Shown here: one piece after another, positions 1-8,479 of the stretch | How the letters are laid out: every line of letters starts with the position of its first letter | How positions within the stretch are numbered: the first letter of the stretch is position 1 | Assembly (NCBI GenBank): GCA_021158405.1 | Contig: JAGGUP010000118.1 | Span: forward strand, 1-61,328 | Source: Bacteroidales bacterium | Lineage (GTDB): Bacteria > Bacteroidota > Bacteroidia > Bacteroidales > UBA12170 | Length of the DNA stretch: 61,328 nucleotides | Direction: 5' to 3' | The notes under the pieces: model-generated | What the model was told of the DNA's origin: nothing | Seen by the model: the letters and a program-made list of their open reading frames with translations, nothing else | Databases searched by the model: none | Made by a program: the position numbers and the translations under genes

Positions 1-335
1 ATACCATTAATGGAATTATAATTATTCGAACTTTTACTGATAATTTTGGTGGTATGGTTATGCCTCAATCTTCCACATTTTTTGAATATCAAACATTGAG
101 TCCAAGTTATATATTCAAAGCTCAAACTTATGAAAAGAAAGATGAAAAGAATTCGAGAAAAGGCGATTTCAGAACCCTTTTATATTGGAATTCCTCTATT
201 CAAATGAGTACTCAATCACCAATCAAATTTTACACTTCCGATCAAACAGGTGAGTTTGAAACTTATATTTTTGGTACACTTAAAAATGGACAATCAACTC
301 AATTAAAGCTATTTAATCTTAACGTAGTCGAATAA
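1..335 (+). CDS. C-terminal end of a large surface/TonB-associated protein (partial)
   Basis: The reading frame is open from the left edge (frame 3) to the TAA at 333-335, so about 110 C-terminal residues of a longer protein are visible. The tail contains RTLLYWNSSI followed by FYTSDQTGEFET. A basic residue, then LYW-N, then a beta strand and an N/TSDQTG turn is typical of the last Ig-like domain of Bacteroidota proteins that combine alpha-2-macroglobulin-like (MG2-type) domains with a TonB plug domain. This assignment is from memory of the family and only the tail can be judged. The ATG at 54 is internal and should not be used as a start. Confidence 0.55.
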   Translation, partial: TINGIIIIRTFTDNFGGMVMPQSSTFFEYQTLSPSYIFKAQTYEKKDEKNSRKGDFRTLLYWNSSIQMSTQSPIKFYTSDQTGEFETYIFGTLKNGQSTQLKLFNLNVVE

Positions 336-390
336 ATCGGCTATAGATAAATTAGAATTCACTGCCGCTATTTTTACCAGACTTATTGCT

Positions 391-398
391 TACTTTTG
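391..398 (+). promoter_or_regulatory. -7 promoter element (TACTTTTG)
   Basis: Matches the Bacteroidota sigma-A -7 consensus TAnnTTTG. It lies 15 bases before the ATG at 414 and overlaps an upstream in-frame TTG (396), so that TTG cannot be the start codon. Confidence 0.6.
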
Positions 399-413
399 CA
401 CAAATTTAAAATT

Positions 414-1049
414 ATGCAAGAATTATCACTTATTGAAATCATAGGATATCTAGGTTCTTTTTTTATCGCATTTGCGATGACTTTTAGCTCTATCATTCGC
501 TTACGTTGGTTTAGTTTGGTTGGAACTATTCTTTTCACTACTTATGGTTTTGCTATTGGGGCTTATCCAGTAGGGATTGTTAATGCCTTTATTATGATGA
601 CAAATATTGTTTTTCTCATAAGACAATATTCTAAAAAAGAACTCTTTAGAACGCTCGAAGTTAGAAACGATAATAAATACCTTTTGGATTTTATTCAATT
701 TCATAAAGACGATATTGCCAAATTTTATCCTAAATTTTCGATTCAAAATAAAGAGACTAATCTAAGTTTTTTGGTGCTTCGTAATATGCAAGTGGCTGGG
801 ATTTTTATTGGTAATCTCTTAGCCGAGAATAAGCTCTGTGTTGAATTGGATTATGTGACACCCGAATATCGTGACTATAAATTAGGTCGTTTTATTTACA
901 ATCCAAAACAGCCATTATTGCAAGAAAAAAATATCACAACTATCATCAGCGGAAGTTACAGTTCTAAAAACGATGCTTATCTTAAGCGTCTCGGTTTTGA
1001 AGAAAGTTCCGAAAATGGAACAACTGTTTTTCTTAAACATTTTGTCTAA
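414..1049 (+). CDS. YgjV-like membrane protein with C-terminal GNAT-like domain
   Basis: A 211-residue protein. Residues 1-80 form three or four hydrophobic helices with the glycine-rich pattern IGYLGSFFIAFAM and ALGAYPVGIVNAF-type segments of the YgjV/Imp-YgjV inner-membrane family. Residues 95-211 are soluble and resemble a GNAT acyltransferase (VAGIFIGNLL strand, YVTPEYRDYKLG pyrophosphate-loop-like region, YLKRLGFE near the end). The substrate is unknown. I start it at the ATG at 414 because a TTG at 396 is part of the -7 box. It is a single gene with its own promoter, 45 bases upstream of the hydantoinase gene, which also has its own box. Confidence 0.65.
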   Translation: MQELSLIEIIGYLGSFFIAFAMTFSSIIRLRWFSLVGTILFTTYGFAIGAYPVGIVNAFIMMTNIVFLIRQYSKKELFRTLEVRNDNKYLLDFIQFHKDDIAKFYPKFSIQNKETNLSFLVLRNMQVAGIFIGNLLAENKLCVELDYVTPEYRDYKLGRFIYNPKQPLLQEKNITTIISGSYSSKNDAYLKRLGFEESSENGTTVFLKHFV

Positions 1050-1069
1050 GGATTAAAACGGCTTTTTCG

Positions 1070-1077
1070 TACCTTTG
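1070..1077 (+). promoter_or_regulatory. -7 promoter element (TACCTTTG)
   Basis: TAnnTTTG match 17 bases before the ATG at 1095. It probably drives the hydantoinase-murB pair. Confidence 0.6.
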
Positions 1078-1094
1078 ATTCGCAAAACAAACAG

Positions 1095-2450
1095 ATGAGC
1101 TTGCTAATTAAAAACGGAAAACTAGTTTTACCTTCCCATATTGTGGAAGCCGATTTACTGATCAAAAATGGTAAAATAAATCGAATTGATTCTTGCATTG
1201 AAATTTCGAATATTCCAATTCTGGATGCTAAAGGAGCTTATGTTTTACCTGCCGGAATAGATCCTCATGTTCATCTTTTGCTTTCAACGGCTAACGGGCT
1301 TTCAGCTGATGACTTTGAAACAGGTAGCAAAGCCGCTTTAGCAGGTGGGACAACCACTATTATAGACTTCATCACTCCTACTAAAGGTCAACATCTATTA
1401 GAAGCATATCAGCAACGTTTATCTGAAGTAAAAAATTGTTATTGCGATTTTGCTTTCCATATGAGTATTATTGAGTGGAGAGAAAGTATTCCTGAAGAAA
1501 TGGAAGCTTGTATAAAAGAGTTTGGCATTACTTCTTTTAAAACTTATTTGGCTTACCAAAAAACGATTGGGATCAGTTTCGTAACCTTAGAAAAAGTGAT
1601 GATTGCCGCAAAAAATTTAAATGCAATGGTTACCATACATTCCGAAATGGGCGACCTGATTGACAAACTTCGAGAAGAAGCAATTGGCCTTAATCAAATT
1701 GATTTGAATTTTCATCCGAAAACAAGGCCTGACTATACGGAATATCAAGCTGTTGATAAAATAATTGAATTGGTTCGAAAAACAAATTGCAAAACGTATA
1801 TTGTTCATGTTTCAACAGCCGAATCATTAAATAAAATAAAACAAGCGCAAAAAGAATACTTGCCCATTTTTGCAGAATCCTGCCCTCAATATTTTACATT
1901 TAACGAATCGGTTTATACTAAAATAAGGAATGAAGCTTTAGGTTTTATGATGAGTCCTCCCCTTCGTAGCGAAGAAAATAGAAAAGGAATTGAAAATGCT
2001 ATCATCCAAGGAACAGTAAGTACTTTGGGAACCGATCACTGTCCTTTTACTCTCAATCAAAAACAAAAAGCTAAAAATTTTGCTGAAGTGCCTAATGGAG
2101 CGGGCGGAGTTCAACACCGTTTAAGTCTCTTTTATAGCCGATTTGTACATACGAAGAAACTGCTAACTACTGATATGGCAAAATTAACATCAAGTAATCC
2201 AGCTCAATTTTTTCGTTTACCGCAAAAAGGGGAAATTAAAGTAGATTATGATGCCGATTTAATCATCTGGAAAGAGCAATCAATAACCATTAAAGATCAA
2301 TTACTTTATTCGCAAAGCGATATTGATATTTATGCAAATGAACAAATTAAAGGCAAAGTCGATATTGTTATAAAAGCAGGAGAAATTGTTTATCAAAATG
2401 GAAAACTTGAAGATACTTTGCCTCTTGGCCATTACCTTTACCGAAAATAA
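1095..2450 (+). CDS. D-hydantoinase / dihydropyrimidinase-like cyclic amidohydrolase
   Basis: A 451-residue amidohydrolase that should open cyclic amide rings such as dihydropyrimidines or hydantoins. The binuclear metal site is complete: H58 and H60 in DPHVH, carboxylatable K149 in SFKTYLAYQ, H182, H238 and D314 in GTDHCPF. SFKTYLAYQ and PNGAGGVQHR fit the hydantoinase/dihydropyrimidinase branch better than true dihydroorotases, and the length is usual for it. No other pyrimidine-degradation gene is visible, so the physiological substrate is open. The stop codon is only five bases before murB, suggesting co-transcription. Confidence 0.85.
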   Translation: MSLLIKNGKLVLPSHIVEADLLIKNGKINRIDSCIEISNIPILDAKGAYVLPAGIDPHVHLLLSTANGLSADDFETGSKAALAGGTTTIIDFITPTKGQHLLEAYQQRLSEVKNCYCDFAFHMSIIEWRESIPEEMEACIKEFGITSFKTYLAYQKTIGISFVTLEKVMIAAKNLNAMVTIHSEMGDLIDKLREEAIGLNQIDLNFHPKTRPDYTEYQAVDKIIELVRKTNCKTYIVHVSTAESLNKIKQAQKEYLPIFAESCPQYFTFNESVYTKIRNEALGFMMSPPLRSEENRKGIENAIIQGTVSTLGTDHCPFTLNQKQKAKNFAEVPNGAGGVQHRLSLFYSRFVHTKKLLTTDMAKLTSSNPAQFFRLPQKGEIKVDYDADLIIWKEQSITIKDQLLYSQSDIDIYANEQIKGKVDIVIKAGEIVYQNGKLEDTLPLGHYLYRK

Positions 2451-2455
2451 AATCA

Positions 2456-3472
2456 ATGGAAATTAAATATAACTATTCGCTTAAAAATCACAATACTTTT
2501 GGAGTGCAGGTAAATTGCAAAACTTTTGTACGGCTAAATAGCCAACAAGAAGCAAGCAATTATGTTCAAAATCAACTTGACAAAACCCTACCTTATTTAT
2601 TGATTGGAGAAGGAAGCAATTTATTATTTACCAAAAACTTTGAAGGCACCATTATTCAAATGCAAAATAAAGGTTTTGAGCTAATTGACGAAACCAATAA
2701 AAACGTTTGGATTAAAGCCGCAGCCGGTGAAATTTGGGATGATTTTGTAGTCTGGAGTGTAGAAAAAAATTATGCCGGAGCAGAAAATCTTTCGAAAATT
2801 CCAGGAACTATGGGCGCTGCTCCTATTCAAAATATTGGCGCTTATGGTGTTGAGTTAGCCGAAATTTTTAATGGTTTAGAAGCTATTGAAATTGAGACCG
2901 GAGAGCTACGACGTTTTTATCTTAGAGAACTCCAATTTGGCTATCGTGATAGTATTTTTAAACAAAAATTTAAAAACAAATACATCATTACTGCTGTAAT
3001 TCTAAAACTCAATAAATTTCCGTTCTTCAAAATTGAATATGGAAATATTAAAGCCGAATTGGAAACTTTGACTTATGAGAATCTAAACATCGGGGTTATA
3101 CGTCAAGCAATAATCAATATTAGAAGTCGTAAATTACCCGATCCAAGTGAATTAGGTAACGCTGGTAGTTTCTTTAAAAATCCTTTTATTGATGTTAAAA
3201 AACATAATGATTTAAAGAAATTATTCCCTGACCTGGTTTCCTATGATTTAGAAAATGATAAATATAAACTGGCTGCCGGTTGGTTAATAGATAAAGCAGG
3301 ATTAAAAGGCTATAGCAAAGGAAAAGTTGCTGTTCATAAAGATCAGGCATTGATAATTGTTAATATGGGTGATGCTGGCGGACAAGAGATTTTGGATTTC
3401 TCGGAAGAAATTCGGAATAAGGTTTATGAAATATTTGGGGTAATGTTTGAGCTTGAAGTGAATGTTATTTAA
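2456..3472 (+). CDS. murB: UDP-N-acetylenolpyruvoylglucosamine reductase (MurB)
   Basis: A 338-residue FAD enzyme that reduces UDP-GlcNAc-enolpyruvate to UDP-MurNAc in the cytoplasm, the committed step of peptidoglycan precursor synthesis. The N-terminus has NYSLKNHNTFGV and the FAD-binding LLIGEGSNLL and IPGTMGAAPIQNIGAYG motifs. The type I signature YRDSIFK is present, followed by the proton-donor serine motif NAGSFFKNP and AAGWLIDKAGLKG. A glutamate near the C-terminus (FELEVNVI) fits the second catalytic acid. It follows the hydantoinase gene after five bases and converges on menE across a palindromic repeat. Confidence 0.95.
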   Translation: MEIKYNYSLKNHNTFGVQVNCKTFVRLNSQQEASNYVQNQLDKTLPYLLIGEGSNLLFTKNFEGTIIQMQNKGFELIDETNKNVWIKAAAGEIWDDFVVWSVEKNYAGAENLSKIPGTMGAAPIQNIGAYGVELAEIFNGLEAIEIETGELRRFYLRELQFGYRDSIFKQKFKNKYIITAVILKLNKFPFFKIEYGNIKAELETLTYENLNIGVIRQAIINIRSRKLPDPSELGNAGSFFKNPFIDVKKHNDLKKLFPDLVSYDLENDKYKLAAGWLIDKAGLKGYSKGKVAVHKDQALIIVNMGDAGGQEILDFSEEIRNKVYEIFGVMFELEVNVI

Positions 3473-3494
3473 AATCAGATAATTGTATTACATT

Positions 3495-3555
3495 CTTCGT
3501 GCCTTAGTGTCTCTGTGATAAAAATAATTAGCCACGAAGGCACGGAGACACAGAG
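3495..3555. repeat. palindrome with arms of tandem degenerate octamers
   Basis: Left arm 3495-3517 and the reverse complement of right arm 3533-3555 each read as three units of CTYYGTGY (for example CTTCGTGC, CTTAGTGT, CTCTGTG). The arms can fold into a long hairpin between the convergent murB and menE genes. There is no T-tract on either side, so it is not a standard intrinsic terminator, although it may block read-through. Related copies lie at 8480-8578 and 43375-43536. Confidence 0.75.
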
Positions 3556-3573
3556 AATCATACACTTATTTTT

Positions 3574-4698
3574 TCAAGCTATCAAATCCTTTAATCGAAT
3601 ACGATCCAATTTACCATTGCTGGTTTTAGGAATTACGGTCATAAAAAGAATTTCTTTTGGTTGCTCAAAACGATCCAAAACAATCTTTATTTGATTATTT
3701 AACTGTTTAAACTTTTCTTTGGAATAAACCACCCCTTCAATAACCAAAATCAACTTTTCGCCCAAGAGCTCATCATCTTTTGAACTAAAAGCAAAATTAT
3801 TTTCAATATAAAGAGCCAGTTTTTGTTCCAGTAGTTCAGGTGAATATTTTATACCACCAGAATTAATTACAAAATCGACTCGACCTAAAAATCGAAATCG
3901 TTTAGCATCTAATAAATCAACTCTATCATTAGTTTGTACAGGATATAAATTCACTAAAGGAGCTTGAATTCGTAAGCAACTTCTATCATCTACTGCAAAT
4001 TCAACATTTGGAAGTCCTAGAAAATAATCTGTTTTAAGTTTCCCGTTTAATCTCTGCAATGCAATGTGAGTAAGGGTTTCTGTCATTCCATAAGTGGCCC
4101 AAACTTCTGTTTTGATATTTTCTAATTGTTGAACCAAATTTTGTCGCATAGCAGCTCCTCCCACAATTATTTTCTTTATTCTTTTCATCGACTGAATGGC
4201 ATTCGCTTTAAAAACAGATTCTAATTGCAAAGGAACTACGGCTGTAAAATCAAAATCTTGATTTATCAGCAAAAGCGCATCGCTTTTAGGTTCAACATAA
4301 TGCAAATCAAAACCACCTACAAAAGCTCTAACGATCATCATTTTACCGGCAATATATTCTGCTGAAAGACAAAGCAAAGCTTTTTTATTTTCATCTAAAC
4401 TAAAAAAAGAATTCGAGGCTTTTGCACTAGCTACCATTCTATCTTTTTCAATCTCTATATTTTTTGGTTTCCCTGTTGATCCTGACGTTTTTACTGAAAC
4501 AAATTCCTTTAAATCCAACCATTCAATAATAAAATAATAGATGGCTTTTTCCCAATCTGGAATATTTGAATCTTTAATTTTTAAATCGGCTAATGCCAGC
4601 AATTCCACACGAGAATAGAATTGTCCGTTTAGTTTCAATGTTTTATATATTGTCCAATTCTGATTCACTATTAAAATTTTAGCTTTTTCAACTCCCAT
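3574..4698 (-). CDS. menE: o-succinylbenzoate-CoA ligase (MenE)
   Basis: A 374-residue ANL-superfamily adenylating enzyme that activates o-succinylbenzoate to its CoA ester in menaquinone synthesis. The P-loop TSGSTGKPK is at residues 71-79, the adenine motif YGMTET at 203-208, and the hinge region GRVDFVINSGG near 272-282. The catalytic lysine is K363 in NGKLDR. It is shorter than typical MenE (about 450-490), with a compact N-terminal domain, which is common in Bacteroidota. The first 28 bases overlap the end of menC, so the two are translated from one message. Confidence 0.9.
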   Translation of the reverse strand: MGVEKAKILIVNQNWTIYKTLKLNGQFYSRVELLALADLKIKDSNIPDWEKAIYYFIIEWLDLKEFVSVKTSGSTGKPKNIEIEKDRMVASAKASNSFFSLDENKKALLCLSAEYIAGKMMIVRAFVGGFDLHYVEPKSDALLLINQDFDFTAVVPLQLESVFKANAIQSMKRIKKIIVGGAAMRQNLVQQLENIKTEVWATYGMTETLTHIALQRLNGKLKTDYFLGLPNVEFAVDDRSCLRIQAPLVNLYPVQTNDRVDLLDAKRFRFLGRVDFVINSGGIKYSPELLEQKLALYIENNFAFSSKDDELLGEKLILVIEGVVYSKEKFKQLNNQIKIVLDRFEQPKEILFMTVIPKTSNGKLDRIRLKDLIA

Positions 4699-5726
4699 TT
4701 TTGTTCAGGCAAATGCCAAATCATGGCTTCTTTAATCTGTAGAGGACTATCCAGATTATTTGTAAAAAGTTGTCCTGTTCCCAAACCCTGATAATTTGGA
4801 TTTTTTAGCGAATAAGTCCATTGTGCAATAGCATTCAGACCTACATTACTTTCTAAAGCCGAAGTAATCCACCACGGAATATTTCGCTTTTCAGCTAGTT
4901 GAATCCATTCATCTGAAGCAGCAAATCCACCAAGCAAAGCAGGCTTTAAAATAATATATTGAGGGCGAATTTCATCTAGCAATTTTGCCTTTAAATCGGC
5001 ATTTAAAACGCCGATCAATTCTTCATCAAGTGCTATTGGAACAGGTGTTTTAGAGCAAAGTTGAGCCATTTCCGCAATCTGACCTTGTCGAATAGGTTGT
5101 TCGATAGAATGAATATGAAATTTTTCCAAAACCTCCAATTTTGCTAAAGCATCTTCAGGTTTAAAGGCTCCATTGGCATCCACACGAAGTTCTAAAACAG
5201 CACTCGAAAACTCTAAACGAATGGCTTTTATCAAATCCATTTCATCTTCAAAATCGATTGCACCAATCTTTAATTTCAGACATTGAAACCCTTGTTCTAT
5301 CTTGGTTCTAATCTGTTCTTTCATAAAAGACTTTTCTCCCATCCAAATCAATCCATTGATAGGAATTCCGTCTGTTCCTTGTACAAATTTGGAAGAAAAA
5401 AGCGAGCGTTTTCCGCCTCTAATAAAATCAAGAAAAGCCATTTCTAAACCAAAGCGGATACTTGGCCATTCCAGTAATTCACTTGTGATGTTTCTCAAAT
5501 AGTATTTTGGACTTTCAACAAGCTTATCCAGAATAGATTCATAATTTGGTTTATCATCAAAACTCAAACCTCGAAATAAATTACATTCACCAATTCCAAA
5601 AACATTGGGAACAACATCATCCCAAACCTTTAAAAAATAGGTGTTTTTTGATTTCATCACTCCGCGTGATGTTCCGACAGCTTGCTTAAAATTTAATTTA
5701 TATTTTTGCCACTCAATTTTTAACAT
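4671..5726 (-). CDS. menC: o-succinylbenzoate synthase (MenC)
   Basis: An enolase-superfamily dehydratase of about 351 residues that converts SHCHC to o-succinylbenzoate. Numbering from a TTG two codons upstream, the signature residues are K153 and K155 in KLKIG, metal ligands D185 (RVDANG), E211 (EQP) and D236 (ALDEE), and K263 (ILKPAL). The ATG at 5726 is preferred to the upstream TTG because a -7 box ends the leader only a few bases before it. It overlaps menE. With menE it supplies menaquinone, consistent with the quinol-oxidising NrfH in this window. Confidence 0.92.
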   Translation of the reverse strand: MLKIEWQKYKLNFKQAVGTSRGVMKSKNTYFLKVWDDVVPNVFGIGECNLFRGLSFDDKPNYESILDKLVESPKYYLRNITSELLEWPSIRFGLEMAFLDFIRGGKRSLFSSKFVQGTDGIPINGLIWMGEKSFMKEQIRTKIEQGFQCLKLKIGAIDFEDEMDLIKAIRLEFSSAVLELRVDANGAFKPEDALAKLEVLEKFHIHSIEQPIRQGQIAEMAQLCSKTPVPIALDEELIGVLNADLKAKLLDEIRPQYIILKPALLGGFAASDEWIQLAEKRNIPWWITSALESNVGLNAIAQWTYSLKNPNYQGLGTGQLFTNNLDSPLQIKEAMIWHLPEQKWELKKLKF

Positions 5727-5742
5727 CAACAAGTATTTTATT

Positions 5743-5750
5743 CAAAAATA
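5743..5750 (-). promoter_or_regulatory. -7 promoter element (TATTTTTG on minus strand)
   Basis: CAAAAATA on the plus strand is the reverse complement of TAnnTTTG. It lies 16 bases upstream of the menC ATG and gives a very short leader. Confidence 0.6.
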
Positions 5751-5871
5751 GGATCTTTCTGGCAGAAAGTAACAATAATATCAAAATTCAATTTTAAAAA
5801 GTGCTTTAGTAAAAGCCTTGAAAAATTGTTTTTAGAATAAGACTCCCAATCAAAAATTCCTAAAAATTTCG

Positions 5872-5879
5872 TATTTTTG
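5872..5879 (+). promoter_or_regulatory. -7 promoter element (TATTTTTG)
   Basis: TAnnTTTG match 31 bases before the ilvE ATG, in the divergent menC/ilvE intergenic region. Confidence 0.6.
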
Positions 5880-5910
5880 CAAATATAAAACTAACCTAAC
5901 AAATAACGAT

Positions 5911-6930
5911 ATGGAAAATATAGCTTGGGGCGAATTACCCTTTGGATATTTTAAAACAGATTATAATGTTCGCACTTATTTCCGTAATGGAAAATGGGGC
6001 GAAATGGAAATTTCTTCTTCCGAAACCATAAATATTCATATGGCTGCAACAGCCTTGCATTATGGTCAGGAAGCCTTTGAAGGTTTAAAAGCTTTTCGTG
6101 GAAAAGATGGTAAAATTCGCCTATTCCGCTGGAAAGAAAATGCAAAACGTATGCGACGTTCGGCTCAAGGAATTATGATGGCAGAAGTTCCCGATGATGT
6201 CTTTTTCAAATCAATTACAACCGTCATTAAAATGAACGAGCGCTTTGTTCCTCCTTATGGAACGGGAGCAAGTTTATATCTCCGTCCTTTACTTTTTGGT
6301 TCAGGGCCACAAGTGGGTGTTAAACCTGCTGAAGAATATATGTTCTTGGTTTTTGTTGCTCCCGTTGGACCTTATTTTAAAGAAGGATTTAAACCAGTAG
6401 ATATTCAGTTAGTTAGGGATTACGATCGCGCTGCTCCCTTAGGAACGGGACATATTAAAGTTGGCGGAAATTATGCTGCTTCTTTGCGTCCTGCCGACCG
6501 TGCTCACAAAGAAGGCTTTGCTTCTGTTCTTTTCCTCGATGCAAAAGAAAAAAAATATATTGACGAAGCCGGACCTGCTAATTTCTTTGGAATAAAAGGA
6601 AATACTTATGTTACTCCCGAAAGTAACACAATCCTTCCTTCGATTACCAATATGAGTTTACGGCAGATTGCAAAGGATATTGGTTTAGATGTTGATTTAC
6701 GACGAGTTTCTGTTGATGAACTCAACACTTTTGATGAAGCTGGAGCTTGTGGAACTGCAGCTATTATTTCTCCAATCAGAAAAATAGTTGACCGCGAGAA
6801 AAATAAAACCTATCAATTTTCAAAAGATGGTCAGGTTGGACCTATCTCCCAAAAGCTCTACGATACTCTTTTAGGTATTCAATTGGGCGAAATAGAAGAC
6901 AAGTACAATTGGAATACTATTGTTGAGTAA
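5911..6930 (+). CDS. ilvE: branched-chain amino acid aminotransferase (IlvE)
   Basis: A 339-residue fold-type IV PLP enzyme interconverting leucine, isoleucine and valine with their 2-oxo acids in the cytoplasm. LHYGQEAFEGLKAFRG marks the N-terminal substrate loop. The PLP lysine is K183 in GHIKVGGNYAAS, with E219 in the KYIDEAGPANFF motif binding the cofactor pyridine nitrogen. Length and motifs fit the larger (type II) BCAT group. It has its own promoter and a strong intrinsic terminator. The E2 acyltransferase gene follows, a plausible metabolic partner for branched-chain 2-oxo acids. Confidence 0.95.
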   Translation: MENIAWGELPFGYFKTDYNVRTYFRNGKWGEMEISSSETINIHMAATALHYGQEAFEGLKAFRGKDGKIRLFRWKENAKRMRRSAQGIMMAEVPDDVFFKSITTVIKMNERFVPPYGTGASLYLRPLLFGSGPQVGVKPAEEYMFLVFVAPVGPYFKEGFKPVDIQLVRDYDRAAPLGTGHIKVGGNYAASLRPADRAHKEGFASVLFLDAKEKKYIDEAGPANFFGIKGNTYVTPESNTILPSITNMSLRQIAKDIGLDVDLRRVSVDELNTFDEAGACGTAAIISPIRKIVDREKNKTYQFSKDGQVGPISQKLYDTLLGIQLGEIEDKYNWNTIVE

Positions 6931-6954
6931 AATACTATTGAATATAAATTTAAG

Positions 6955-6987
6955 CTGTTGGTGGAAATCTGCCAACAGTTTTTTTTT
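6955..6987 (+). terminator. intrinsic terminator after ilvE
   Basis: Stem CTGTTGG (6955-6961) pairs with CCAACAG (6972-6978), followed by a run of T to 6987. Confidence 0.85.
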
Positions 6988-7033
6988 ACAATTTAAAGTC
7001 TATTTAGAATAATTCCATATTGTATATTTTTTG

Positions 7034-7041
7034 TATATTTG
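7034..7041 (+). promoter_or_regulatory. -7 promoter element (TATATTTG)
   Basis: TAnnTTTG match upstream of the E2 gene, giving a leader of about 55 bases. Confidence 0.55.
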
Positions 7042-7105
7042 CACTTGTAAAGAAATGAATTTAACATATTCAGTAACTAACTGATAATAAGACAAAATAA
7101 TAAAG

Positions 7106-8422
7106 ATGGCGAAATTTAAAGTTGTCATGCCCAAATTGGGTGAAAGTATAATTGAGGCTACTATAACAAAATGGTTAAAAGGTGTTGGCGATACTATTGA
7201 AGAAGATGATGCAATTCTTGAAATTGCTACTGATAAAGTAGACTCAGAAATCCCTTCTCCGGTTGATGGAGTTTTAGTCGAAACATTTTTTGAAGAAGGC
7301 GAAGTAGTAGCTGTCGGTGTTGTAATAGCAGTTATAGAAACAGAGGATGATGCCGAAGTTAAGGAAAGTTCTGATGAAAATTCTGTAGCAACCAAGGGAA
7401 AAACCGATCAAATCAATAAAGAGATTGAGGAATCTGCTAATCAATTGGCTACTGAAATCGAAGAAACTATTGAGCAAGGTGATTTTAAAACTTCTAACCG
7501 TTTCTATTCTCCTTTGGTAAAAAGTATTGCTAAAGAAGAAAATATCGCTTTTGAAGATTTGGAAAAAATTGCTGGCAGCGGAAAAGCAGGTCGATTAACG
7601 AAGCAAGATATTCTAAATTATCTGGAAAACAGAGGAAAAGAAAAAACGGCCATCACAAAAGTGCCACCAACTAAACCCGTTAAAGCACCTGGTGTAAATG
7701 TTGCGGTTGGAACGGGCGACCGTATTGAAGAAATGGGTCGTATGCGCAAGCTAATTGCCGATCATATGGTAATGTCGAAGCAAGTTTCTCCTCACGTAAC
7801 ATCCTTTATTGAAGCCGATGTAACAAAAATTGTCAATTGGAGAAATAAAGTAAAAGACAGTTTCCTAAAACGTGAAGGCGAAAAAATTACCTATACTCCT
7901 ATTTTTATTGATGCGGCGGCAAAAGCATTACGCGATTATCCTGGACTAAATATTTCTGTTGATGGAAATAATATTATCTATCGAAAAAATATCCATATCG
8001 GCATGGCAGCTGCTTTACCTAATGGAAATTTAATTGTTCCCGTAATTAAAAATGCGGATCAAAGAAATCTGATTGGAATGGCTAAAACAGTAAACGATTT
8101 AGCCACTCGTGCGCGTTCAAACAAATTAATGCCTGATGAAATTAGTGGAGGAACATTTACCATTACCAATTTTGGTAGTTTCGATAGTTTAACAGGAACG
8201 CCTATTATCAATCAGCCACAAGTAGCGATATTAGGTTTAGGAGCCATTGTTAAACGTCCAGTTGTTATTGAAACCCCCGAAGGTGATACTATCGGCATCC
8301 GAAGCATTATGATACTTTCTTTAGCTTACGATCATCGTGTAGTTGACGGTGCTCTTGGCGGACTATACTTGAAACGCTTACGCGAATACCTAGAGGATTT
8401 CGATAGCAACCAAAGTATCTAA
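7106..8422 (+). CDS. 2-oxo acid dehydrogenase E2 (dihydrolipoamide acyltransferase)
   Basis: A 438-residue E2 core subunit. An N-terminal lipoyl domain carries the lipoylated lysine K44 in ATDKVDSE, followed by an acidic linker (about 80-120). The peripheral subunit-binding domain is near 130-168 (SPLVKSIAKEENI, GRLTKQDIL). The C-terminal catalytic domain has the active-site H410 in DHRVVDG. It transfers acyl groups from lipoamide to CoA. No E1 or E3 gene is nearby. Its place after ilvE hints at branched-chain 2-oxo acids, but pyruvate or 2-oxoglutarate cannot be excluded. Confidence 0.88.
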   Translation: MAKFKVVMPKLGESIIEATITKWLKGVGDTIEEDDAILEIATDKVDSEIPSPVDGVLVETFFEEGEVVAVGVVIAVIETEDDAEVKESSDENSVATKGKTDQINKEIEESANQLATEIEETIEQGDFKTSNRFYSPLVKSIAKEENIAFEDLEKIAGSGKAGRLTKQDILNYLENRGKEKTAITKVPPTKPVKAPGVNVAVGTGDRIEEMGRMRKLIADHMVMSKQVSPHVTSFIEADVTKIVNWRNKVKDSFLKREGEKITYTPIFIDAAAKALRDYPGLNISVDGNNIIYRKNIHIGMAAALPNGNLIVPVIKNADQRNLIGMAKTVNDLATRARSNKLMPDEISGGTFTITNFGSFDSLTGTPIINQPQVAILGLGAIVKRPVVIETPEGDTIGIRSIMILSLAYDHRVVDGALGGLYLKRLREYLEDFDSNQSI

Positions 8423-8479
8423 TAAAAGATATTCTCATAAACAAAAGATTGTTTTATAAAACAAAAAGATCCTGTTTTT

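Noticed and set aside
1095-2450. Dihydroorotase (pyrC)
   Set aside because: The carboxylysine context and PNGAGGVQHR motif fit hydantoinase/dihydropyrimidinase enzymes better, and no pyrimidine biosynthesis gene is adjacent.
3495-3555. CRISPR array
   Set aside because: The repeats are tandem octamers without spacers and are inverted, not direct; no cas genes are present anywhere in the window.
7000-7395. Minus-strand 131-codon ORF rich in Ser/Thr
   Set aside because: Antisense of the lipoyl domain of the E2 gene; low-complexity composition reflects the acidic linker codons.
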